From the NCBI RefSeq assembly GCF_950023065.1, contig NC_088679.1, positions 5,022,001-5,086,000 on the forward strand: DNA of 64,000 nt, given 5' to 3'. Below, one piece after another: positions 35,611 to 46,700 of the stretch (position 1 is its first letter; each line of letters starts with the position of its first letter). Source of the DNA: Planococcus citri (Eukaryota > Arthropoda > Insecta > Hemiptera > Pseudococcidae). Under the pieces are notes generated by a model that saw only the letters and a list, made by a program, of their open reading frames with translations, was not told the origin of the DNA and did no database searches. The position numbers and the translations under genes were made by a program.

Positions 35611-36965
35611 TAGTAAAACATTTTACATGAACAATTAAAATATGACATGAAAAACAATGAGTGTGATCGCGAATACATCGGTAATTAAACTATCAACTTA
35701 ACCTAATGCTAAAATCTACTCAAGTATCCGGATACTACATTACAACTTAAAAGATGGTATTACATTCATGTACATTTAACATAGGTTTAGGCACATGATG
35801 GCGTGCAGAATTGTTTGGGAATTGGGAATGACAAAATGAAAAGGGTCCACAAAATACATTTTCAAATTACCAAAGAATATCAACATTTTTACAAAATGAA
35901 AGTTAATATTACATTATTCGATATCTAGATTAGATCACCTACTATCACATTTCACTGAAGAAATCGTTTCGTATGATGTACAGTAATGTGTTACGTATTT
36001 ATGGCAAATATTTGTGCGTTTAAAATATTTTTCCCGAGAAATTAACCACCAACTGTTTCCATATAGGACCTACATGAAAAAAAAGATAAAATTTTAAAAC
36101 AAACACATAAGATATGTACAATGAACAAACCAGATGAACAAATTTCATAAATTAGCGCCTTGAGAAAAATTCAGTGTCGGTATTATTGCCGACAAATAGG
36201 TAATCATCTCTGACTCATCAAGTTGATGTACCTACTACAAGACAACTTCTACAAAAATATTGAAAAAAACACTCACCATTTTACAGCTTTCGAATAATTT
36301 CTCATATTGAATTCATACATTCAGATCTCGGAGTCGAAACAATTCTTTATATAGATAGTTGGGACTTGCTACCATGCGAACCTATAACAAGACATACATA
36401 TTTTATTTAGGTAGGTATAGGTACTTTATTTACTGAATATCGAAAATGCATTATATTTAATACGCATATTTATAAGAATGAAAGCATAGTTTACCTTGAT
36501 TGGTATCTTAATATTTTTAATAGCATGATATTATGCTGAATTTTCCAAGAGTAATTCAGTTTGAGGACGTCAGTCATTAGTGGGTGGGAAACAGCTCCTG
36601 AAAAATAACACAATATTATTATGTAAAAATATTTTTCATTCTAATTATCAACTTTCCTATCTTATTCTAAATAATAATATGCTCTTAAAAAATGATGAAC
36701 ATTTTATTAAAATAAATTAATCGATTTAAGGGAATTTTTCTTGCTGCCAAAAAACGAGAAATCCAGAAAAAAACACAACGAATGGATACTCATTCTCAAC
36801 TCCATTCTTTCCCATTCTCTTTTCCCCCCCAAGTTTATGGAAACAGCCAAGAGCCCGTCTGACACATCGCAAGCCGTATCACCAATTTTTCGCAGGCTCA
36901 CTTCATCAAAAAACTTCAAACTTCTACAAATTTCGAATGAAAATTGGAAAATTCAATTCCCCTTG
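35611..36965. other. AT-rich spacer with a dispersed-repeat fragment
   Basis: No gene. Bases 36790-36920 (CTCAACTCCATTCTTTCCCA ... ATCACCAATTTTTCGCAGGC ... CTTCAAACTTCTACAAATTT) resemble 41515-41800 in the same orientation, and its first words recur near 40598, so it is a piece of a dispersed repeat. It ends next to the foldback element. Confidence 0.5.
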
Positions 36966-39510
36966 TAGAGCGGGAAAATAACGTAAAAAAGCAGCGGCAA
37001 AAAGGAAAAAATTGGCACATCAATTTTTTCTTCAGGAATGTGTTTGGATGGACCCTCTGAACCACCAAAAAAAAGCCGACTCTCCTACCCCTGGAGGAAA
37101 ATTTTTTAGGGGGCTGAAACCGGTTCCGATTCACGTTTTTTGCGTTTTACTCCGTAAATATTAGGTTTTTGAGAAAAACTACCATGACGAAAAATGTTCC
37201 CCTTCAAATTCTCGACAATTTGATGCTACGCTCGATACCCATTGCTCAAGGGGGGTGTCCAAAAAAAGGGGTGGAAAGAGTAGGTATTTCAAAAAAAGTC
37301 AGTCCAATAAATTGATCAAAATTACCACTTAAAATCATTCGTTTTCGCTCAATTTTTTTTTACAAAGCCTACTCACCCAACTACTAATCAAATTACCTTT
37401 GGTTTGTCTTCAACCCTCCTCGGGGGTTCGTGAGGGTTGCTTGATTTTTCAAGTAACACACTACTGAATCATATATTTTAAAAACAAATCTGGACGTGCG
37501 ATATATCGAATAGTATGTTTTCGAGGTCGCTGAATACGAATATGAACTTATTTTTTTGCATACAACCCCTCAAACCCCCCCTGTGCCCCAAAATGGGGGT
37601 CAAAATTTCGAAAAATCGTGAAAAGTCGAGTGATATATCGAATGGTACGTTTTCGAGGCTGCCGAGTGCGAATATGAACTTATTTTTTGGATCCCACCCC
37701 CTAATGTCCCTCTGTGCCCCAAAATGGAGGTGAAAATTTTGAAAAATAGTGAAAAGTCGAGTGATATATTGAATTGTATGTTTTCAAAGTCGCTGAGCGC
37801 AAATATAGCCTTATTTTTTGGGCCCAACCCCGAACAGCTCCCAACTACCCCAAAAAAATACCCAAATTTTGAAAAATTGTGAAAAGTCGAGTGACATATT
37901 GAATGGTATGTTTTCGTGATCGCTGAGTACGAATATGAACTTATTTTTTGCATACAGTCCCTCAAAGCCCCTCTGGACCCCAAAATGAGGGTATACATTT
38001 CGAAAAATCGTGAAAAGTCGACTGATATATCGAATGGTATGTTTTTTTAAAAAACACGAACTACGAACTACAAATTTTCGATGTTTTCTTCCATAAAAAA
38101 AATTATTGTTTTCGATTGGTAGCCAATAATAGATGAAATCGAAAACTTTAAAGAAAAACAATCGAAATGAAAACACTGAGATAGACAAGAAGATTGACAT
38201 CTTACCTACTAAAGACATTGTGGATAATTTTGGAGCGTTAGTAGGACGTTTGAATAGTAAAATGAGTGAAATAATAAAAATGAGTCTATAGTCGTATTCA
38301 GCGATCTTGAAAACATACTATTCGACGTATTACACGTTTTTTGGTGAGTTTTCGAAATTTTATCCTATTTAGGGGGTGTAAGGGGACTTTGAGGAATCGT
38401 AAGTAGAGCAGGAAAAAAGTGCATACTCCAGTTCAGTGTCTCGAAAACAGACAAATCGATATATACCTCGACTTTACACGATTTTTCAAAATGTTGACCC
38501 TCATTTTGGGGCACAGAGGGACTTTGAGGGGCTGTATGCAAAAAATAAGTTCATATTCGTACTCAGCGACCACGAAAACATACCATTCAATATGTCACTC
38601 AACTTTTCACATTTTTTCAAAATTTGGTTGTTTTTTTGGGGTAGTTGGGAGCTGTTCGGGGTTGGGCCCAAAAAATAAGGCTATTCGCGCTCAGCGACTT
38701 TGAAAACATACAATTCGATATATCACTCGACTTTTCACTATTTTTCAAAATTTTCACCCCCATTTGGGGCACAGAGGGACATTAGGGGGTGGGATCCAAA
38801 AAATAAGTTCATATTCGCACTCGGCAGCCTCGAAAACGTACCATTCGATATATCACTCGACTTTTCACGATTTTTCAAAATTTTGACCCCCATTTTGGGG
38901 CACAGAGGGGCTTTGAGGGGTTGTATGCAAAAAAATAAGTTCATATTCGTATTCAGCGACCTCGAAAACATACTATTCGATATATCGCACTTCCAGATTT
39001 GTTTTTAAAATATATGATTCAGTAGTGTGTTACTTGAAAAATCAAGCAACCCTCACGAACCCCCGAGGAGGGTTGAAGACAAACCAAAGGTAGTTTGATT
39101 AGTAGTTGGGTGAGTAGGCTTTGTAAAAAAAAATTGAGCGAAAACGAATGATTTTAAGTGGTAATTTTGATCAATTTATTGGACTGACTTTTTTTGAAAC
39201 ACCTACTCTTTCCACCCCTTTTTTTGGACACCCCCCTTGAGCAATGGGTATCGAGCGTAGCATCAAATTGTCGAGAATTTGAAGGGGAACATTTTTCGTC
39301 ATGGTAGTTTTTCTCAAAAACCTAATATTTACGGAGTAAAACGCAAAAAACGTGAATCGGAACCGGTTTCAGCCCCCTAAAAAATTTTCCTCCAGGGGTA
39401 GGAGAGTCGGCTTTTTTTTGGTGGTTCAGAGGGTCCATCCGAACACATTTCTGAAGAAAAAATTGATGTGCCAATTTTTTCCTTTTTAAAACCGCTATTT
39501 GCCCGCTCTA
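36966..39510. mobile_element. Foldback element: 2.5-kb inverted repeat with tandem inner modules
   Basis: Ends are TAGAGCGGG and its complement CCCGCTCTA; a TA duplication is possible but cannot be separated from the ends. The outer arm part (36966-37480) and its mirror (39000-39510) are very similar by eye. The inner arms are tandem copies of a module of about 125-130 bases, with core words TCGAGTGATATATCGAATGG, ATGTTTTCGAGGTCGCTGAG and CGAATATGAACTTATTTTTT, then a C-rich CCCCAAAATGGGGG word. About four to five modules lie on each side. The loop is about 38050-38420. Reading frames across it on both strands (up to 135 codons) arise from the modules. No transposase. Confidence 0.85.
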
Positions 39511-39780
39511 TTGTGGAATTTTCAAATGCTTGAAATTTTCTTGAAAAGTATTGCCTAATAAAACTGATCTGCCATTTATGTAGAATGAATATACAGGAAG
39601 CTCAACTAAACTTTATCATGTAGATAATTTTGAATATATACCACAAAACGTTACGTTTGGCGCAAATCTCAGGTTTCTAGTTTTCCAGGCGTTCCCAAAA
39701 TAGATCGAAATTACAAAAAATTGTAAAATTGGATTTTTGAATACCAGCACAAAATTTTATTGATACTAATTTGATGTAAT
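39511..39780. other. Unique AT-rich spacer
   Basis: No feature recognised. Confidence 0.4.
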
Positions 39781-41290
39781 TAATCTACTTAATGCATCCT
39801 AATCTACTAAATTATAAATTAGCCCTATTAGCCATCAAGGCTGCGCTGCACAGGAACACAACCCCAAGCAGCAATGACAACAAATCATACCCAGAGTTCA
39901 ACACGTCACCGCAAGCAAACGCAACAAAGCATTGCAGCAACGAGAGCCCACTCTGCCGTCCAACCATCAGGAAAATATTAACCATCATCGGGAAAATTTT
40001 AACCCATCACAGGAAAATTTTAACCCTCAGGAAAATCTTTTCCCAACTGCGACAGGGAGCCTGGAGACCCGAAAGACCCTCGCCACCACAAATTTCCACC
40101 ACGCCCACCAACAATGGCACATCTCCCTCCAAGTAATCTCAGCTGAAATCACTACCAGGAAGTGTGTAAACGGCACCACAGAATTTACTTTCATTTTTAT
40201 CACACTGACCTGTGTTGACTTGATTGAACAAACCCTGTAAAATGTAGGTACATCTTTGTACTTCGAAAAATTGACAGATAATGAGGCTGAGGGTGAGGGA
40301 CCAATGTTATAAAAATGTTGACCAAAAAAAAAACAACAGTATTTCAAATTAATATGTACCTAGGTATGTACTTATTAACTTGGATCTAAGAGTAGATGGG
40401 ACAGCTTTCTCAAACACTGAGAAACAGGAAATGGCATTACACAAATCACATAGTGATGAAAAAATTATCATTTATAAAAGTAGAATACCGTTTTTAAAAA
40501 ATAAACAAAAAATAATTCATCAAATTCTTGAAAAGTTGCAAAAATTCAAACACCATAATTATAAAATTCATTTTGAATGCAAACCATTCCTCAACAGTCA
40601 ACTCCATTCTTTCCCAGAATATACAGATTTTAAACTTTCCTCTGACAGGAGACTTTACTTCCATTTTTATCACACTAACCTGCATTGACTTGCCCGAGCA
40701 GACCAAGCCTGGGCTGACCGTAAAATCAGACTTGCGGACTGATAAGTCAGCAATCTGAGCACATACAGAGACAGACCAGTCGGACTGTTTAGAACAGATG
40801 TAGACTGAGCAACCGGAATGGCCAACACCAGCAATAATTTCCTTGTGAGACTCGGACTCGTGAGGCCACACTCGGCGTCGTGAGACTCGGACTCGCAGAA
40901 AACTCCGATTTTCTCCAAAATTAGACTCTGGACACTCATGAAGGGACTTCTCGAGAAGAACTGTCATCGCTATTTTTGCAATGAGCTCCTCCTTGGGAGA
41001 CTCGGACTCGTGAGGCCGCACTCGGGCTCGTGAGACTCGGACTCAATTTTAAAGAATCTCTTCATCACTGGTGCAGCGATTCAAGGACGACAGACCCTCC
41101 GCAAACATATCCGTGTGACCAGAAAATCCCTGCAGACTGCAGCCCCGACAGATAGTCAACGCAGAGGCCCTGGGACAGCTTACAGACCTGGAAAAACACC
41201 GACAGAGTATACAGGTTGCCTTTCTGACATAATGCCAGATTTTCAAACAACTTGGAAGAAAATCGATCAAAAACAGTGTGAGGCTGACTT
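39780..41290. repeat. Remnant of a dispersed element, possibly a retroelement
   Basis: This stretch is less AT-rich than its surroundings. One frame (39932-40140) reads Gln/Asn/Pro-rich with ENFNP-type repeats, like some retroelement gag proteins, but it is broken and carries no zinc knuckle. A block around 40170-40240 (TTTTTATCACACTGACCTGT) recurs at 40660-40700. Around 40850-41045 GAGACTCGGACTCGTGAGGC occurs twice and shorter variants between. A 175-codon minus-strand frame (40494-41021) has no recognisable domain. No reverse transcriptase or integrase motif was found. Confidence 0.35.
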
Positions 41291-41344
41291 TTGAAAACTA
41301 GGGGAAAATCCAGTCAACTTTTTGACATGATATGCTATCAAAAT

Positions 41345-41402
41345 ACACTAATTAGTAATAATAATAATAATAATAAGTAATTCTATTAATAATAATAATA
41401 GG
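41345..41402. repeat. TAA microsatellite
   Basis: Two short runs of TAA/ATA trinucleotides separated by a few bases. Confidence 0.8.
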
Positions 41403-41514
41403 TAATTATATTGTTAATAAAAATTATTCATACAATTAACCCACGGGCAGGATCAGATTCATTTTTCAGCCAAAAATTCAGAGATCATAAAAAATGCATT
41501 GCTATAGTGCAAGC

Positions 41515-41800
41515 TAATTCTCAACTCCATCCTTTATCCCAGAGATCATTCCCCTTTTTCCCCCCAAGTTCATCAGTTCATCAATTTCGTGAGCCTGTTT
41601 CAAAATTGGAGAATTTTTTAGAAGACAGCGGATGAAAAAACCTAGACACCTTTGTATGGAATCAGCCGAGGGCCCGAACTTACTTATACCAGACTGTGCC
41701 GAATCCAGTGAAGAGGTAATTCGAGCCACCTACCAAAAATGTCACCAATTTTTAGGAGACTCGCTTGATCGAAAAACTTTAAACTTCTAAAAATTTCAAG
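41515..41800. repeat. Second copy of the dispersed-repeat fragment seen at 36790-36920
   Basis: Shares CTCAACTCCAT, CCCCCCAAGTT, TCACCAATTTTTAGGAGACT-like and AAACTTTAAACTTCTAAAAA words with 36790-36920, with an extra 130-base insert in the middle. Older and diverged. Confidence 0.5.
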
Positions 41801-42854
41801 TAGGAGACTAATAGTTTGAACTAACTTTTGAGACCAGTCCCAGCTTTCAGTTATTCTGACCTGATTGCAGTAGGTATAGCTCTTCAACAATAAGGTTTTC
41901 CCCATAGGTTCGAAAATTGAATCGTATTGGTCTTATTAAATATATCATAGCTACATTATTAATAATACTACTCGTAAATATCAAACACTTCTCATGGAAA
42001 ATATGGCAGAGAGGGGACATTAAAATCGAATAGGTACCTACTACCTACTTATACCATGCATGCATACTCAATTACAAAATGTATAGGGATTTTTGGTCAG
42101 TGCCAATGTGCTATTTCCAAAAAACTGATACCACATAAAATTGACCCTCAATATTAAAAATTGCAAAATATAAACATTTTGCAATGGGTATAGCATATTA
42201 ATTTATGTCCTCACAGAACAAAATGTGAGTACCTACATGACCTTCGTAAATCTGATGTAGAAAATTGGAAAAAAATTACTTACCAAAGAATGCGTTGAAT
42301 TTTCCTTTAAATGATTCTTGGAAACTTTACCAATAATAAACACGTACTTGCCAAGTTACGATACTTTACTGCTTTTCAATTACTGATGCTTCCAGCTGCA
42401 TACTTGTAGAATAGAATCTGTACATTCAGATATTCAATTCGAAGTCATTTTCCCTGAAGTTGGAACTTGGTACGGATCAAACCTATAAAAAGTAACATTT
42501 TATTAACAATAGGTACATTACACTGTATTCACACATTTACGGGAATGAACATATGCGTAGGTAGAGGTACCTACTTATCAATGATGCCTTAAGTTTTTTT
42601 TTTTCAAAAAAAGATCAATAAAAAAAAGTTATATTAATTGAAAAAAAAATGCTTAATAATGTACCTAATTATTTGATTGGCTTTTTAAAAATTGAATTTG
42701 ATAAAAATCAAATTATTTACCTACTAATAATAAAAATAAATTTTAATAAATCTTTATAGTACCTAGGTATATGTACCTTGATTATAGTACTTATCTCGGA
42801 ATTTCAATAGCATGACGAATGGCTCGAATTTTCTAAAACTCTACGAATAAAGGG
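41801..42854. other. AT-rich spacer
   Basis: No gene recognised. Several GTACCTACCTA words. Stretches near 42280-42480 resemble 36270-36370 in part (ACATTCAGAT..TCGA), suggesting an old duplication of this intergenic region. Confidence 0.35.
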
Positions 42855-43010
42855 GGGCTATACTGAATTTAACCGTAACCTTAAACTTAACCCTATATAT
42901 GTAGAAGTTAAACAAAGGCAACTTTCATGTTAACGTACATTAAGTTCAGTATAAACCAGTCTTATTCTTAAGTTAAGGGAATAAGTTTACGGTTAAGTTC
43001 AGTATAGCCC
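42855..43010. mobile_element. Short MITE, about 156 bp
   Basis: Inverted ends GGGCTATACTGAATTTAACC on the left and the complement of GGGCTATACTGAACTTAACC on the right, extending inward through CGTAA. The interior is short and non-coding. The repeat may extend slightly outward (AATAAAGG / CCTTATA). No clear target duplication. Confidence 0.75.
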
Positions 43011-43019
43011 ATCCTTATA

Positions 43020-43790
43020 ATAATCAGCAGGTAAAAAAGACATTTTTCGACAATTTTGGCAAAATACATGACATTCTTGGAAATTTTGACAAGTTGAGAT
43101 TCTTCATAATTTTTTCAAAAAAGAAACTTCTGTACAATTTTGGCAAAAATGAGACTTTTTTGGCAATTATTTTGGCGATAAGCATTTTTACAAAAAATAT
43201 TGAAACTTTTTTGATAACATTAGAAGACAATTTTTTCGACAATTCGGCCAAAAACAGTCGTTTTTTGACAATTTTGACAAAAGTAAGGACTTTCTTATAA
43301 CTTTGACAAAAACGAGATAGGAATTTTTGGCAAGTTCATTTTAATGTCAACATTTTTCAAATTTATTCAATCATTTTTTGAAATTCCAGGGCTCGTACTC
43401 ATTTTTTCTGAAAAAAGGTGACTATAGCAGCCTAAAAAGCTCAAAAAAGTGACCAAAAAGTAACCTTGTGACAAAACATAGGCAATACATTTTAATGCAG
43501 AAAAAAAAAATCACCAAAAAAACCAGAACTTATTGTTTTTACGAGTCAAAATCTAAAAATGAAACTCGATAGAAACTTGTTTGGTTTCAGCAAAAAGCAG
43601 GACATTTTGGCAATTACTGCCAAAACAGTCAATTTTTAAATTTTTGCCGGAAAAGTTGAACTAAGGTACAAATTAATATTTTGCAACTTTTTGATTAAAA
43701 AAAAAAATTTTTCTGACAATTTTTGGCCAAAAGTTGAGAATTTTTTGAGATTTTTGGAAACAAATACGAGACTTTTGGCAATTTCAACAA
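43020..43790. repeat. Degenerate TTTTTGACAATTTTGGCAAAA low-complexity repeat
   Basis: Opposite-strand relative of 14640-16290. Interrupted near 43388 by CAGGGCTCGTACTC, the same end word found at the borders of the Polycomb-like intron block. It leads directly into the satellite array. Confidence 0.6.
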
Positions 43791-46700
43791 CAAATCTCAA
43801 AACATGGCCTCCCCCTTGATTATGTAAAATTTTTCAGCCCTCATTAGAACGACTCAACAAAAAAATCTCAAACCCTGGCCTCCCCCTTTGTTGTGTAAAT
43901 TTCCCAACCCCCATTAGAACAACTCAGCAAAAAAATCTCAAACCTTGGCATCCCCCTTGGTTATGTAAAATTTTTCCATCCTCGTTAGAACAACTCACCA
44001 AAAAATTCTCAAACCCTGGCCTCCCCCTTGGTTATGTAAAATTTTTCAACCCTCATTAGAACGACTCAACGAAAAAATCTCAAACCCTGGCCTCCTCCTT
44101 GGTTATGTAAAATTTTCCAATCCTCTCAACAAAAAAATCTAAAACCCTTGCCTCCCCCTTGGTTGTGTAAATTTCTCAACCCTCACTAGAACAACTCAAC
44201 AAAAAAAATCTCAAACCTTGGCCTCCCCCTTGGTTATGTAAAATTTTTCAATCCTCGTTAGAACGACTCAACAAAAATTTCTCAAACCCTGGCCTCCCCC
44301 TTGGGTATGTAAAATTTCTCAACCCTCATTAGAACGACTCAACGAAAAAATCTCAAATCCAATCTTCCCCCTTGGTTATGTAAAATTTCTCAACCACCAT
44401 TAGAATAACTCAGCGAAAAAATCTCAAACCCTGGCCTCCCCCTTGGTTATGTAAAATTTTTCAATCCTCTCAACAAAAAAAATCTAAAACCCTTGCCTCC
44501 CCCTTGGTTGTGTAAATTTCTCAACCCTCACTAGAACAACTCAACAAAAAAAATCTCAAACCTTGGCCTCCCCCTTGGTTATGTAAAATTTTTCAATCCT
44601 CGTTAGAACGACTCAACGAAAAAATGTCAAACCCAATCTTCCCCCTTGGTTATGTAAAATTTCTCAACCACCATTAGAATAACTCACCAAAAAATCTCAA
44701 ACCCTGGCCTAACCCTTGGTTATGTAAAATTTTTCAATCCTCTCAACAAAAAAATCTAAAACCCTTGCCTCCCCCTTGGTTGTGTAAATTTCTCAACCCT
44801 CACTAGAACAACTCAACAAAAAAATCTCAAACCCTGGCCTCCCCCTTGGTTATGTAAAATTTTTCAATCCTCGTTAGAACGACTCAATGAAAGAATCAAA
44901 AACACTGGCCTCCACCCTTGGTTATGTAAAATTATTCAACCATCATTAGAATTACTCAACAAAAAAATCGCAAACCCCATCTTCCCCCTTGCTTTTGTAA
45001 AATGATTCAACACTCAAAAATTTCTCAAACCCTGGCCTCCCCCTGGTTATGTAAAACTTTTCAACCCTCATTAGAACGACTCAACGAAAAAATCTCAAAC
45101 CCAATCTTCCCCCTTGGTTACGTAAAATTTCTCAACCACCATTAGAATAACTCACCGAAAAAATCTCAAACCCTGGCCTCCCCCTTGGTTGTGTAAATTT
45201 CTCAACCCTCACTAGAACAACTCAACAAAAAAAATCTCAAACCGTGGCCTCCCCCTTAGTTATGTGAAATTTTTCAATCCTCTCAACAAAAAAATCTAAA
45301 ACCCTGGCCTCCCCCTTGGTTATGTAAAATTTTTCAACGCTCATTAGAACGACTCAACAACAAAATCTCAAACTCTGGCCTCCCCCTTGGTTATGTAAAA
45401 TTTTCCAACCCTCATTAGATCAACTCAACGAAAAAAATCTCAAACCCTGGCCTCCCCCTTGGTTATGTAAAATTTTCCAACCCTCATTAGAACAACTCAA
45501 TAAAAAAAATCTCAAACCCTGGCCTCCCCCTTGGTTATGTAAAACTTTTCAATCCTCGTTAGAAGGTCTCAACAAAAATTTCTCAAACCCTGGCCTCCCC
45601 CTTGGGTATGTAAAATTTCTCAACCCTCATTAGAACGACTCAACGAAAAAATCTCAAACCCAATCTTCCCCCTTGGGTATGTAAAATTTCTCAACCACCA
45701 TTAGAATAACTCAGCGAAAAAATCTCAAACCCTGGCCTCCCCCTTGATTGTGTAAATTTCTCAACCCCCATTAGAACAACTCAACGAAAAAAATCTCAAA
45801 CCCTGGCCTCCCCCTTGGTTATTTTCAATCCTCGTTAGAACGACTCAACAAAAATTTCTCAAACCATGGCCTCCCCCTTGGTTATGTAAAATTTCTCAAC
45901 CCTTATTAGAACGACTTAACAAAAAAATCTCAAACCCAATCTTCCCCCTTGGTTATGGAAAATTTCTCAACCACCATTCGAATAACACAGCGAAAAAATC
46001 TCAAACCCTGGCCTCCCCCTTGGTTGTGTAAATTTCTCAACCCCCATTAGAACAACTCAACGAAAAAAATCTCAAACCCTGGCCTCCCCCTTGGATATGT
46101 AAAATTTTTCAATCCTCGTTAGAACGACTCAATGAAAAAATCTAAAACCCTGGCCTCCCCCTTGGTTATGTAAAATTTTTCAACCCTCATTAGAATGACT
46201 CAACGAAAAAATCTCAAACCCAACCTTCCCCCTTGGTTATGTAAAATTTTCCAATACTCTCAAGGTCTGAACAAAAAAATCTAAAACCCTTGCCTCCCCC
46301 TTGGTTGTGTTAATTTCTCAACCCTCACTAGAACGACTCAATGAAAAAATCTAAAACCCTGGCCTCCCCCTTGGTTATGTAAAATTTTTCAACCCTCATT
46401 AGAACGACTCAAATAAAAAAACGCAAACTCAATCTTCCCCCTTGCTTTTGTAAAATGATTCAACACTCAAAAATTTCTCAAACCTTGACCTCCCTCTTGG
46501 TTATGTAAAATTTCTCAACCCTCATTAGAACGACTCAACGAAAAAATCTCAAACCCAATCGACCCCCTTGGTTATGTAAAATTTCTCAACCACCATTAGA
46601 ATAACTCAGCGAAAAAATCTCAAACCCTGTCCTCCCCCTTGGTTGTGTAAATTTCTCAACCCCCATTAGAACAACTCAACGAAAAAAATCTCAAACCCTG

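Noticed and set aside
37515..39008. Open frames of 72-135 codons across the foldback element
   Set aside because: They repeat with the DNA module, occur on both strands as mirror copies, and differ freely between copies.
36966..39510. Palindrome as a simple assembly artefact
   Set aside because: The two arms differ by scattered substitutions and indels and the family has another copy at 60144-60846, so a duplicated-read artefact is unlikely, though read support should be checked.
40494..41021. 175-codon minus-strand frame, the longest of the gene-poor half apart from real exons
   Set aside because: Contains an internal near-duplication (PHESES) that comes from DNA repeats, ends in low-complexity Phe/Leu-rich sequence, and matches no family I know.
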